Under the pieces are notes generated by a model that had not been told where the DNA came from, did not search any database, and saw nothing but the letters and a program-made list of their open reading frames with translations. This document shows, in pieces, positions 1 through 11,600 of a stretch of DNA of 64,000 bases; positions within the stretch are counted from its first letter, which is position 1; every line of letters begins with the position of its first letter. The translations under genes and the position numbers were made by a program. The DNA is from Apostichopus parvimensis (taxonomy: Eukaryota > Echinodermata > Holothuroidea > Aspidochirotida > Stichopodidae): the NCBI GenBank assembly GCA_000934455.1, contig KN883046.1, positions 11,872 through 75,871 on the forward strand, written 5' to 3'.

Positions 1-741
1 TCGTATTTTGACTGCCTAGATGCAAAATGGTGCATTCTTTTTCAGTTTCTCTGAGTAATTTTATATTGAGAATTTCATCATCATATATATATTATTGAAC
101 TCAACAAGCATGACAATTCTCAACAAAAACTTTTCTTGAATCGATGAAAGTAATCACTTGCTAACATAATTGAACATTTATATCGGAAATTGGAGCGCAC
201 TTCTCAATCTCTAGCTACCGTATACGTATATGCGTAGGGGCACTTATCGGTTAAACAGTGGATGCTAGACGAAACCAAAAATATTTTAATTATGCCGCTA
301 ACTTGATTTTAGACCTACGTTTAATATGGATTTCGCTCCATGGTTGCACACACGGTTTTTCGGAGATTGTTTGTGGATTGCGTGTGATAAAGTGCACATA
401 GCGTGTGAGCGTGTGAAGGGCTGGAAATGCGTGTGTCACACGCCAAATGCGTGTGACTTGGAATGTCTGCATCAGTCTTCAGCCCCCCACTCAAAAGTAC
501 CTTCCTACACCACTGAACTACATTATTCTGATATCCAGAAAGGGACAATAAGTACATCAAAGGGTGAATGTATCATATGGATAACCAATCTGTGTATTAG
601 TTCAAGAGTACGTGGACCTAGTAGTAAGTATTTGAAACCAAGATTGAATTTCTAACTTCTGCGAGATATATTTGTGGCATGTTCTCCTCCATGGACATTC
701 TTTCCAATGACATTCATTCTGTCATCCAATGACATTCGGTC
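1..741. other. Intergenic, no gene seen
   Basis: No coding signal is supported here. A 109-codon open frame (326-655, plus) has no recognisable domain and sits in GTGTG-rich sequence, so it is treated as chance. Nothing else structured was seen. Confidence 0.5.
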
Positions 742-900
742 TCAGAGCTGTGGCCGAGTGGATAAAGGCAGTGGTAGTTGAAGTAATGAGGCTTAGTAAT
801 TGGGAGGTTCCAGGTTCGAAACCCGGCCGGCTCATAGTAAGGTGGGTTTCCATCCAAGAGTAATCTACGGTCTTCCTATATGAAATGACTTCCTTAATTG
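742..900 (+). mobile_element. tRNA-derived SINE (Ser/Leu-like head)
   Basis: Pol III internal promoter boxes are visible: an A box around TGGCCGAGTGGATAAAGG (752-769) and a B box GGTTCGAAACCC (812-823). The anticodon arm does not fold as a functional tRNA and the head runs straight into unrelated body sequence. It therefore looks like a tRNA-like SINE head. The 3' boundary is approximate and may reach about 1115. Confidence 0.5.
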
Positions 901-2055
901 AAAAATAGTTAAAATGCTGAATTGGAAGCCACCCTACGTGAAGTTGTAATCCATAAGCAAGTTCCTTCCACGTGTAGTTGCTAAAGCGTCGTAAAAATAA
1001 CTCCTGATTATTGTTATTATTACTTACATCTGTGGACACTTCTACAGTGATCCATACTGTATGTTGGCCGGTAAGTTGACTAACAAAAAGAAAACATGGA
1101 GAGAGAATACCCATGAGGAATTCAGTCTTGCTAAATTGTATTAATATAAACCCGCATGTATTGAATAGTAGTTATAGTACAATATAAATATCAATAATAT
1201 TATGCATAGTTTTAATTAAAATGTTGCACAATTGCAGCTAGCATGTTAAAAGCTGCAAAATAGCAGGCACTTGGAGTCTTTGCATGAGCACACACACATG
1301 AATACACATTTTATGCAAATACAGAATCTGTCTTTAAAAGTATAACAACAATAGATTGGTGCAGGAACAGGTGAGGGGCATTGGGGGGGGGGGGAGGAGG
1401 GGCATTGGAGGAATGTACACCCCACTTTCATGAAAAATGTTGAAAGTGCCTATTTTGAAAATAAAATGGGCTCCCTTTGGAATATTGTTGTTGTTAATTT
1501 ACACTTGAGTTTTCTTATTTTTTGTCTGAGTCGTTTGAAATGTTCGTTAATTGGCACTTTATATAATCTCTACTGGATTACTTTAAGCATGTTTTTCTTC
1601 CGTTGTATGGCCTAATGCATTGATGGGAATCTGGTCTGTATGGTGTTTTTTTTGGGAAGCTTCTGAAAACTTTTCCTACCTAATCAGTTATGTCAGCTAA
1701 AACAATCCCCAAATTGAGGATTGGAACTGGAAGCTCAAAATTTAAAAAAAGTGCCCTTCAGAAATTGTGTCCCCCCCCCACTTTTTGACATGTTGCTACA
1801 CAATGACTGGAACAGTGACTGGAAAATTATTTAAAAAAAGAACAAACATTGGTTAAAAATAGAGATGGCTACCAATATAGAGCTGGATTGCTCAGGTGGT
1901 GGAGCACAGGATTTCCTAAGGTTTCTGGTACCAATTCAACTTAAAAGTTAAAACAAAGAATAATTGTACTTTTCCATAAATAAAATACCCATATATCATC
2001 TTTATTTAAAAGTTTTCAATAATTTAATCCTGAATGTCAGTTTATAATTCCAGTC
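901..2055. other. Intergenic with repeats
   Basis: No gene is supported. It contains a G run at about 1383-1394, a C run near 1771, and a weak tRNA-like stretch at 1882-1940 (GCTCAGGTGGTGGAGCAC resembles an A box) that could be a decayed SINE. The minus-strand gene to the right ends at 2056, so its 3' UTR must lie at the right end of this stretch. Confidence 0.45.
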
Positions 2056-3876
2056 TTAGAACATTTTGAACCTTTTGATGCTATTTTTTTTAATGCATTC
2101 CTCATGCATCTTCTGCCTCCACGTACATTTATCTTCGAAGAGACAATGTTGACATTTCCAGGCATCTTCTATATCAACTCCAATAGGATCCCTTTTACCT
2201 TTCCAAAACTGCAAGGATTCATCGACCTGCCTCCTCACCCATATCTCATCGAAATCATATGATTCAGAAGCAAACGATATGAAGTCAGTCTGAGAAGTAT
2301 ATTCAGTCGTCAAGCACGATATGAGCTGTAAAAATTGAAATTTGGCTAATACCTCATCCATCAGTTCATTCAGATTGTTTGTCTCTAGGCCAATTTTCTT
2401 AACGTGGTCAAGGACTGAACCGCTCAGAGCTTTGTCCAATTTTAACCTAAGATGTTCTTGCAATGACTCTTTCCGAAACAGCCCCCTCACTGCTGTGTCA
2501 AATAAATGTTTGTACATCGACACTTGCAGCTTGTGTGTCTTTCGTTGCGCAGACGATGGCAGCGTCTTTGCCTTGACTCTTGTTTTGAATTCGACCAGTT
2601 CGAGTTGGTCCTTGTCGTTCCATCGTATCTCATCGATAATACCGCTGAAGAAGACACCCATCCCAAATGGTTCTCCAAAAATTGGCATCTCTCTTATCTT
2701 TGGCGAGCCGGATATCAATTGAGTCAAGGCGGAATAAATGTTTAGGAATTTGACCGCCCAAGAATCTTCCCTTGTTACCACAGACACCTCCTCAATGTCG
2801 TGGACTTCGAGTTCTGTATTTAAAGTAAAATGGTGATCATTGTAGAAAATACCGACACAAAATCAATAACATTGTCATTTATGAAAGCAACTTAGAACAA
2901 AACAAATGAAGTTGAAGAAAGAAATTTGATACAATGGTTTTCAAATTTAGTGCATTAGGCAATAAAATTTGAAAACATTTTCACTGCAGCTTTCATGAAG
3001 CCCTCCAACGGAAAGGTTAACATAAAAATATAAATATGAATATATCTAGTATACTATGCAAGTAGGGTGGAATGAAATAATTCATTGGCTTTGCCAATTG
3101 GACTCAAAGTGGTACAAGATGTTATTAATTTTTGTTACATCTCAAGTAAAACATTTTGCAATCTGATATTTTTTCAATAACTGTAATAATTTATCAACAA
3201 AATTCTAAAATATCAATGAAATAATTACTGTACCTTTGACGAGATGCATGTCCGTCCCTCTCTCCATCGCGGGAGTTTGCAAGACTTCTCTAGGGACAGA
3301 AAAGCTGTAAACCAGTTGCTGTTCACACCAAGCTTGAGCCGTAATATCTGTCACTTTTAAGTAACTCCCTCTGTAGATCTCAAGTGGTGTTTCTGCTATG
3401 GGAATGTCTTCAAAGTCCGTATCCACAGAATAAGTAGTTAGATTTCCAGGTTTGTTTCTGTTGAAAACTTCCTCAGCATTATTTTGTGGGGAATTTGAGT
3501 TATTTTGCTCTACTTTTGTATGATCAATATTTGTTTTTTTATCTATCACAATTTTGTTTTCATCTTTGACCAACCAAGTTGCATCTGACTGAACAGTGTC
3601 ACCCTGTACATTCTTCTTCTTCTCTGCAATGCTTTTCTCCGGTTTGCCATCAGATTTTTCCCCGTCGCTTTCGAGGCATCCCGTTGAATTACTTGTTGCG
3701 TCTACTTTCTTGATAGTGGTTTTCCATCTTGCTTGTTTATCCGGTGTGTCACAGGGTACGATTGCATTATCTGTAGAATATTCAGTCCGTTTTTCCAGCG
3801 ATTCTTCAAATTTATTCAGTGCTTGAACCAGCAAAGCATCTTCTTCAGGGCTCATCCAGTCTTCCTCAGTTTCCAT
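2056..3876 (-). CDS. EXO5: EXO5, exonuclease V (single-strand DNA exonuclease)
   Basis: Two coding exons, 3876-3234 and 2813-2056, join across a GT/AG intron (AAAG|GTAC, TACAG|AACT) in phase 1 to give 466 residues and a stop. The PD-(D/E)XK core is visible as IDE (Asp275) followed by EFKTR (Glu289, Lys291). Four cysteines fit the family's 4Fe-4S site: Cys184 in AWCEQQLVY, then Cys435, Cys438 and Cys444 near the C-terminus. The joined stretch HLVKELEVHDIEEVSVVT matches EXO5 closely. The known family degrades single-stranded DNA from ends and helps repair interstrand crosslinks in the nucleus. The protein is longer than the human one (373 residues) because of a polar, Lys/Glu/Ser-rich N-terminal region of about 145 residues without a recognised domain. 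The start is the first ATG of exon 1; a non-coding upstream exon is possible. The call is strong; the N-terminal extension rests on the start choice. Confidence 0.93.
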
Positions 3877-4963
3877 AGTTACAGTTTTCTATCACAGTTC
3901 ACAAACTGTAAAATCTCTTGTGCTGGAACAATTCTCAACAAATCAAAAGAGAGGAGTAGAGTGAGTCTTTTGAAATTAAACTGCAGAGTAAAGAATATTT
4001 CAATAACTCAACCCTCTATACATAGTTGAATTAGTTGCTCGATCATGCCATTCAGGTATGTGCTGAATAAAGAAAATCATACCAGCATGGACAAAGTGTA
4101 GCTAAAGACTGCAATGAAATTACTAATATCTTAATCAATTGATTTTCAATTCCCACTAGTTAGTGAAACTTGCAATACTAAAATGTTTCAATGTGTTCTG
4201 TTATCCACTCTTCTTAATCAACGTAATCAGGGCTATGGCCTATCCTTAGTTAGGCAAGCAGCTAACATTTACTTATTTGGAAGTAAGTTGGAACACATGC
4301 AGTCCTAATGTCATGACAAATGAATATTTGCAGTAGCCTTGAACCACTCTAACGTTAGCACACAAGTTACAATACATATTATATTTCTACCAGGATCTTC
4401 AAACTGCTTAAAGCATAGGAGGCTATACCATCACATCCATTGGATATTCAACTAGCCCCAGTAAGACCCTAGGTGTAAGCGCTATAGCCTATCTCACTGC
4501 CCTAAGGCCTAAGTTCTAACCATTGCCATGAACTAGCGTTTGGCCGAACCTACTGCAGCCCTAGTGTATAATTATAAGCATACTGACCAATTTTAGGGCA
4601 GTGTTGGTTAAAATAATAACCGTTTTCTTACGACTTAGGCTAGACGTTCGTATCGTACTTCGTAGTACCTGGATGCTATTGTGCGGAATACTCAGCATCT
4701 GATTGAAAATTGCATTAATTTCAGCAAAGAAATCATCACTACCATTCTGTGCCAGAAAATATATATTTATGCGGGTCTGAATGTGTTGATAAAGCCTACA
4801 ACCAAGTACCTTTCGTCCCGACTCTTATTGACAACAACTAGGGGGTAGGCCTAGGTTAGGCCAGAGCTGTACATGTCTGTACGTGTATCCGTTAGCCGTC
4901 CTTATACTTCTGTTGTTGTTGTGATTACGAAATGAAAATACTTTACCCGCCAAGACTTGTCAG

Positions 4964-4998
4964 CGCTATAATGACGTACAGGAAGAGAATGACGTCAT
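4964..4998. promoter_or_regulatory. Candidate CRE/ATF sites upstream of EXO5
   Basis: A perfect CRE palindrome TGACGTCA (4990-4997) lies about 20 bases after a half site TGACGTA. This is roughly 1.1 kb upstream of the EXO5 start and fits a promoter position for the minus-strand gene. Motif match only; no transcript start is known. Confidence 0.25.
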
Positions 4999-5136
4999 TA
5001 AACTTGCGCGTGTCCCTGGATTGAGGTAATATAAACAAATTCCTCTTACTCATGTAGTAGGTGTGATATGCTTATATTGTAGTGACATTGAAAACATTTT
5101 CCCAATTAAATGTACAGTGATTTCAAAACTTCGAAA

Positions 5137-5173
5137 CACCGACCAGGTCGACCTGGTCGGTGATCGATCACCG
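5137..5173. repeat. Two overlapping perfect palindromes
   Basis: Positions 5137-5162 form a perfect 26-bp palindrome centred on GGTCGACC. Positions 5158-5173 form a second perfect 16-bp palindrome (CGGTGATCGATCACCG). They share CGGTG, so the CACCG/CGGTG/CACCG arms allow two alternative hairpins. No protein or transposon explains them. Confidence 0.8.
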
Positions 5174-5461
5174 TGGAAGACATGTTTTGACCGTAACCCC
5201 CAAAACTGGAACTCTGTTAAACACTTGTAATTTAGTCAAATATAAAGCAACTACCGAGATTTTCATCACACTTTCTGAAGGTTGTCTTAGCAGTTTCTGA
5301 AACCTTTGTTTAACGAAAGAACAAATGATTTTTTAACATGTTAAGAAATTCAGCATTTCTAGACAAAAAGAATCTATTAATGCCAGGTATTTTGTTTGTG
5401 ACCGGGCTTGCTTATAAAGTCGGGCTTACATGCTGAAGTTGTCACTTGACTCACTTTCATC

Positions 5462-5760
5462 CAGGCGCGTAGCCAAGGGGGGGGGAGGGGGCAGCCGCCC
5501 CCCCTTGAGCATTTTTTTTTTAATGGTTTTTATGATATCGCTAGTAATTTCAAAAGAGAAAATGCTAAGATGCAACTTACAAGGCCTGGGAAGTGCCATT
5601 TCCAGCGATCTGGGAGGCATTTTCAACCAAAATTTTCTTGTACGCTTCGCGCCAATCATGGTGGCGCTACGCTTAGATAGTTTGCAATGCCGTTTCTACG
5701 GCTCTGACAATTTGCCTACATTTTCGCCCCTCCCTTGGCAAATTCCTGGCTACGCGCCTG
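5462..5760. mobile_element. hAT-type miniature transposon, 8-bp TSD
   Basis: The 299-bp element begins CAGGCGCGTAGCCAAGG and ends TTCCTGGCTACGCGCCTG, which are inverted copies of each other. It is flanked by a perfect 8-bp target duplication, CTTTCATC (5454-5461 and 5761-5768), the length made by hAT transposases. There is no transposase, so it is non-autonomous. The interior (about 5591-5682) is related to the interior of the element at 6158-6541. Confidence 0.88.
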
Positions 5761-5910
5761 CTTTCATCTGTGATTTGCTCTAAGTTATAGGCTAGGGCCT
5801 ACTCACTAACCGTGATCATCAGTGATGAATGTAATAATTAATCAGTGTAGGGTTTTACTCGAATTCTAACAAAAGATCACCCTCAGAAGGTAACCGTCCT
5901 CTTTCAGCCT

Positions 5911-5941
5911 CTGAAGAAGATCCTGCTAGGATCGAAACGTC
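5911..5941 (+). ncRNA. Hammerhead-ribozyme-like motif
   Basis: CTGAAGA (5911-5917) and GAAAC (5934-5938) flank a perfect 5-bp hairpin, GATCC-TGCTA-GGATC. It is followed by ACGTC, giving a very short palindromic stem III as in minimal type I hammerheads. This arrangement is known from Penelope-like retroelements of animals. One extra A lies between the first core box and the hairpin, and stem I pairing is only partial, so self-cleavage is uncertain. Two more degenerate relatives occur at 9935-9980 and 30640-30685. Confidence 0.4.
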
Positions 5942-6157
5942 AGACCCTCTTACTTTTACACAAAAGAAAATCCTCTACACATCCCATATTAATTAGAAGT
6001 GGTAGTATCGAGTCTTCCCTGTCACTACAAGACCTGACATCATGCTCAAATCAGATATCATCATGATCATGGTTTTTCCAGATATTAATATGGTTTAATT
6101 CCCAATGCACGTTTGTATTCGGTGACGTGGTCAGGATTTAAAAAAAAACGTGGGAGC

Positions 6158-6541
6158 CAGTAGCGGAGCATCCATACAGTCAGGGGGGGGGGGGTGGCGG
6201 ATGCCCACCCTGACGGACTCAAATGGACTGCTGGCGCCCTTTTCAGCTCTTTACCACTTTTTACTTATTCTAGATTATTGACTTTTTTATTGCACTCTCA
6301 TCTACTTATCGACATTTGTCACATTTTGTTGGTGTAATTTGGCGATGACACCTATTTATTCTTCGTTTATCTGCAAATTAGCCAGGCCCGGAAGGGTCAT
6401 TTCCAGGGAGTATCTTTACTCAAAAATTTTCTGTACGCTACGCGCCAACCAGTGGTGGCGCTCCGCTTAGATAGTGTCGAAAGCGCCCCTACAGACCATT
6501 CTCGCCCCCCCCCCTGACCAATACCCCTAACTCCGCCACTG
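6158..6541. mobile_element. hAT-type miniature transposon, 8-bp TSD
   Basis: The 384-bp element starts CAGTAGCGGAG and ends CTCCGCCACTG, imperfect inverted ends. It is bounded by a perfect 8-bp duplication GTGGGAGC (6150-6157 and 6542-6549). The interior near 6387-6480 is clearly related to that of the element at 5462-5760 (TACGC...GCGCCAACCA...GGTGGCGCT). Non-autonomous; G and C runs lie just inside both ends. Confidence 0.88.
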
Positions 6542-6549
6542 GTGGGAGC

Positions 6550-8319
6550 GGATTCCAATTTCCCCAACTGACTTTGATAGGGGCATGAACCTTTATGGAC
6601 GGGTTGTAGATAGAACAAAATGTTATGAAAGATGAGCCCAGTGTGGCTGTGGGGACATTTAATGAGGATCATATGTAGGGGGTTTAGGGGACTTTCTCTA
6701 GAAAAATAAGAATGTTTATAGACATCACATGGTGCATTCTGGGGCCATATTGAGCTAATAAAATATAGGTTTATGATTAGTTTTCAATGCAAGGTTATTT
6801 GCTAATAAAGACTGAATTTTGGAAAGATCCTCCGACTGAATTATTGCCCTGCCTGACGATGAAGGTGGGACATGTTCCCTTCCCCCCCCCCCCCACCATT
6901 GAGCAAAACTTTGTTTAACTCAACTCTTGAAATATGATAGACAAATCAAGTGCAAAAGAAGAAAAAGTCTGAATTTTTTTTTTCCACCTTTATTTTTGTT
7001 TCACAAATATTAATGAACCTGTTCCCATATCAAGTATTTTGTAATATCTTGGTAAAGGAAAAACATATCTGTCCTCATGGTATCATTCTGATACTGGAAG
7101 GATGCATGTGCATTTTACCATGATTTCTTACAGATTTATGGTGATCGAGGTAGCTCATTAGTTGCATCCCGAGACCATTTATCGGACGTACAGGGTACGT
7201 AATATCTTTATGAAACATTTGATTACATTTCACTAAAGGAATAATAGTAACCAGTAAATTTGTAATATGTTTTATGTCACTTTGAAGGATTCATGTTTTG
7301 ACAATACACAGACGGCAAGAAATGGTCGCATAAATGTTGAGTGTCCATCCAGAGCACCCTCCATGCTCCCCACCCCCCCCCCCCACAACTAACATGTACT
7401 TTTAATAGGGGTTATTATACTTTGTACACTGCACTTAAGGTTATATCTTGTTTGGAGTCTCTGTGGCATGTGTATAAGAATTGCAATGGATTCAGTGGTT
7501 TCAACCCCGGCCAGCCTCTCAAAGTTCTCTACGGCATTGTTACGAACATTATCTGACAAAGTTATAACTCAACAAAAGAGGGTTTTTTTTAAATTTAATT
7601 AATTGATAAATACTTAGGTATTTATTAAGGTGTTTAATTAATTAGGTATTTAATTAATTGATAAATACTTAGGTATTTAATTAGGTATTTAATTAATTAG
7701 GTATTTAATTAATTGATATTAGGTATTTAATTAATTGATAAATGCTTAGGTAGTACATTAAACTAAAACAAGTTAATAATTTAATTTAAATAAATTATAT
7801 GCAGAATCCAAAACTTACAAACTGAGAATTTGAAAAGACTCATGACAGAATTGATTACTTTTGTTACACAGGACAACAAAATAGTACACTTTCCAAATAT
7901 TTAGCAGAATGCTACAAGATTGTTCGACAATGAAAAGCTGAGCAACAGTGGCAATTCTGAATTCTCCTCCCCCTCCCTCTCCCCCCCCCCCACACTTCCT
8001 CTCCCATTCCTTTCCCAGTGCTGTGTCATTTGCCACTAACGGTGTGATTCGCCTATTAACCAATTCTTGTAGAACATATGCACTCTGGCAAGGTTTACTG
8101 TTCGATGACAAGATGTTGAGAAAACTTGTTACATAGCAACTTCTCTCTCAAATACTGCCTGACAATTTATGCTTTAAACATTCTGTTTTCTTTCCTGTAC
8201 ACTGACACATAATTCACAGAGCGTTTCTGATATGTGAACACATCCCTCTCATTAACCAATCAACCAGTTCGACCATTGGCTGAAATGACCACCATCTTTG
8301 ATCCTATTCCAGGATATAT
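6550..8319. other. Intergenic, repeat-rich
   Basis: No gene is supported. Homopolymer C runs occur near 6885, 7373 and 7981, with an AT-rich minisatellite at 7590-7750. The short open frames here are low-complexity translations of these runs. Confidence 0.5.
7590..7750. repeat. AT-rich minisatellite
   Basis: Imperfect tandem copies of a unit containing TTAGGTATTTAATTAATTGA, mixed with shorter versions. Pure A/T-rich local expansion. Confidence 0.75.
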
Positions 8320-8574
8320 TTGTATGTATGCATGTATGAATGTATGTATTTTAGATCCTCCTGCAAGCAGGAACTCGCGAAGAAGCCTCACTGGCTTATC
8401 AAAGCCGCAAGCTGACGGAAGTCAGTCTCTTACATTCATATTTAACGTCCATTATTATGAATTGTCAATTGTCAACAACTCTGTAACTGGTCGACATACA
8501 CTAATCTTGGAGTGACTCGAACCGGGGACCTTATGATTGGAAGGCACCGGTGTTAACCACTGAGCTAACACTCC
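8320..8574 (-). mobile_element. tRNA-derived SINE, family A
   Basis: Read on the minus strand, the head starts at 8574 with GGAGTGTTAGCTCAGTGG (A box) and has a B box CCGGTTCGAGTC. A body follows with CGGCTTTGATAAGCC, and a TATG/TGTA microsatellite tail lies at about 8320-8345. The head and the CGGCTTTGATAAGCC block recur at 21875-22130, so this is a dispersed family. It lies just downstream of RUSF1. Confidence 0.72.
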
Positions 8575-8615
8575 ACGATTGTGTATATTATGTATATATA
8601 TGAAAACACAGGATC

Positions 8616-11600
8616 TCAGTAGCCTTTCTTCTCAGCTATACCTTGAAGATCCCATTCAGCTCTCCATTCGTCGATACCAAGCAGACAATGATCCGTTCTC
8701 CAGCCTCTCTCTTCCACCTCGGTTAGAAACTGAGGGAAGAGTTTGTCGCAGAGCTCGGCTGAAGTACGCTCTATTTCCCATTCATGGAAAGAATTGGGTT
8801 CTGTAAAACCCCCGAAAAAAAAGTGAAAAGAAAACGGTTATTTCAAGGAGTTAATTACCTTTTCTAACACAGGAGACACCACCTGTGAGATATACATCTT
8901 GTGTCCTGGTTTGAAATGTCACTGTTTATATTAAACACATCTAATATGATTCACTCTGAGTAAAGAAACTGACAAATTACAAAATTGATTGAAAATGGAA
9001 ATTTGCCATTTTATCCAAGTTTCTCTTATAGAATATATACTACTTCAATTGATCAGAAAACATTTGGTAATGAAAGGTTAACAAACCTGTGACTCCTTTA
9101 TAGATGAATAAGGGGTTAATCAAAGGTCTAGAGTGCGTTATTCACAGGATTAATGCACGATCGGGGGATAATGCAAGCGATGCACGAGGGCGGAGCCCGA
9201 GTGCATCCAGCGATAGCATTAACACCCGGAGTGCATTTAATCATGTGAGTAACGCACGCTAGACCGTTGATTAACCCCGTTCATTCATACACTACCATTT
9301 GTGTGGGGGAAAAATCATAAAACAAAACATTTTTGGTTACATATAACCAAAGATTTATTAAAGTGATGCCCCGTAATTTTACCGTGCGTTACTCACAGGA
9401 TTAACCACGGTCAGCTGACCTGAATGGACCAATAGGATTTAGGAATCTTTACTAAGTATGAATGAATGCAAAATAAATGACAAAGATCTAAAACGTCCAA
9501 TGTTTAAGATATCAAACGCCTATTATCTCTCTTTTGTACGTGTCATCGGATAAAGGAAAAAAAAGAAGATGTCTCAATTGTTTAAATTTGTCCATAATGT
9601 CATAAAGGCCAAAACGTTTAATACAAGAAACTCACCTGACACAGCAGCTGCCAATTTCCTTTGTAGGGTTTGGTTTATAGTGTTATTAACATCCATATCC
9701 TAAAACAGGTTAGAAAATAGATTAAAGTAAGATTAAATAAAGACATATTTTAAGCTTGAAAATAAAAATGAAGATATTAAAATTACAAAAGGGAAGTATC
9801 ATATTAATAAAGTCAGAAGACATTTGTAAATCAGGCACATGCCGTAATTTATTTTCAAAGAGAGTAAACTGTATAAAACAAATTGTTTATTTATAATGCA
9901 AAAACAGCCGGTGTAGGTAAATATATATAAAAGTCATTAAGACATTTCAATCCTAGCAGGATATTCCTAAGATGCAGACTGAATCAAAAGGTTAGGCCAC
10001 TCTCCTTCTTTATAACTTACTCATGCAAAAAACAACAGTTTGCTTGGAATTATTAATTGACTCAAAAGTCCCCAAAAAATTCCCAAAAGCTTTTAAGAGT
10101 GAGATTGAAACAATTGAAATTTAACTTTTTTTTTTCCAAATTTTGAAAGGGTCAGCAACGATCAGATCGTTAACACAGCTTAGCATAAAAAGAATATAAA
10201 AATTCAAGCATTACAGGCCTTTGTAATATTTGCTGTTAAATTTGCCCAAGTTAAATTCCTCCATATTGTGTATGAAGGAACATCAAAGCCCAAACATCTT
10301 ATGAATGAAACAACATTTTATTCAGATCTTTGGGATTTTATTCTGTTTACCATCATCTCTCTGTCTCAAAGGGTAACGATGATACTGAGGTTTAAGTCTC
10401 AAGTAATAAAATAAACAATAAACTAAACTAATTCCTGTGTAATAATTATGCATAGTCAGCTAGAATCACATGATGACTGAGCCACGATCCACCAGACCCT
10501 AAGAAAAGCAAAGCTCAGAATCCAGCTAGATAACACTTAGTTCACAGTAAGCTAGGGTTGAAAGATGAAACTACTTTTAATGACTCATACTCACATACTT
10601 TCCCAGTTTCCCAAATTTCTGAATTTGATTAAAGCTATGGCAAATAATTTCAGCTTGGAATGCTGCTTGTAAATGGTCACGTGTTGAGCTGTTATGATGT
10701 AATATAATATTTATCAATCCTGTAAACAGAAAAAAAAAAAAATTATGGAAAGCAATTAGTTTCCATGATTGAAGTTTCACAACATATATCATTTCTTTGG
10801 TTAGACTCGAACTTTGGCAGAATATTAAAACGTAAATTTGAAATGGAATATATGACGCAGAGAAGGAAACTGAGTACCTGCTTTCATGGTAATTAGGCAA
10901 GGCTAAGTGGCCATCTAGTAGGGATTCAACACCATTTTTCCATTTGCCACCATCACTCATATAACTACTAGTAAAATGTTCAGCATGCATGCTAATACAG
11001 CAGTCCATACAATTTTAGGTCTATGGCCCAGGATCTTCTATTAGGGTTGAGTCATGACCCACTAGACCCCCCTCCACCCCTCAGAGTCAACACTCAGAAT
11101 GAATGAAAGCCAACTTGTAACAATTAACATGATGTGACAAAATATAACCTAATCCATCTTTGTCGGTATGCTCCAGTACTGTAGACAAACTGTTTGACAT
11201 CTGGAAAAATCTTGCGACCCACTGAAATATTTCCCAACCAACTTCTGGGCCACCTTCCATACTTTGTGGACCATTTGCTCTGAACCGTCTTCCCTCACTG
11301 TCAAAGCCAGTGGAATTAAAATACGCTAGGCTAGGTACAGCTACTATGAAGTTTAAGTTTCAAGTTTATTTGTACTATCATCATTAATTTATATTTTGTA
11401 ACATGATTATGATTAAATTAATATACTTATATATAATATATGATATGCAATAATCAGTATATATATATACATATAATGGGTAGAGGAGCCAGAATAAGCA
11501 AAGCTTTTCGAGTCTGACCTCTTACAATAAAGAAAGGAAAAGAAATAAAGAAAATAATTAGCAATGTGCTAATTACAAAAGAATAACAGCAACATTTAAG

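Noticed and set aside
326-655. 109-codon open frame as a gene
   Set aside because: No domain, no splice context, and GTGTG-rich composition.
752-823. Functional tRNA gene
   Set aside because: A and B boxes are present but the anticodon arm and acceptor stem do not fold properly and the sequence continues into a repeat body; SINE head is the better reading.
7590-7750. CRISPR-like array
   Set aside because: Short AT-rich units with no distinct spacers; a minisatellite in an animal genome.
8505-8574. tRNA gene on the minus strand
   Set aside because: The head recurs at 21875 with the same downstream body, which marks a dispersed SINE.
10720-11008. N-terminal part of a 143-codon minus-strand frame
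   Set aside because: Only 10595-10719 is a RUSF1 exon; the rest is intron sequence upstream of the TTTACAG acceptor and does not match the family.
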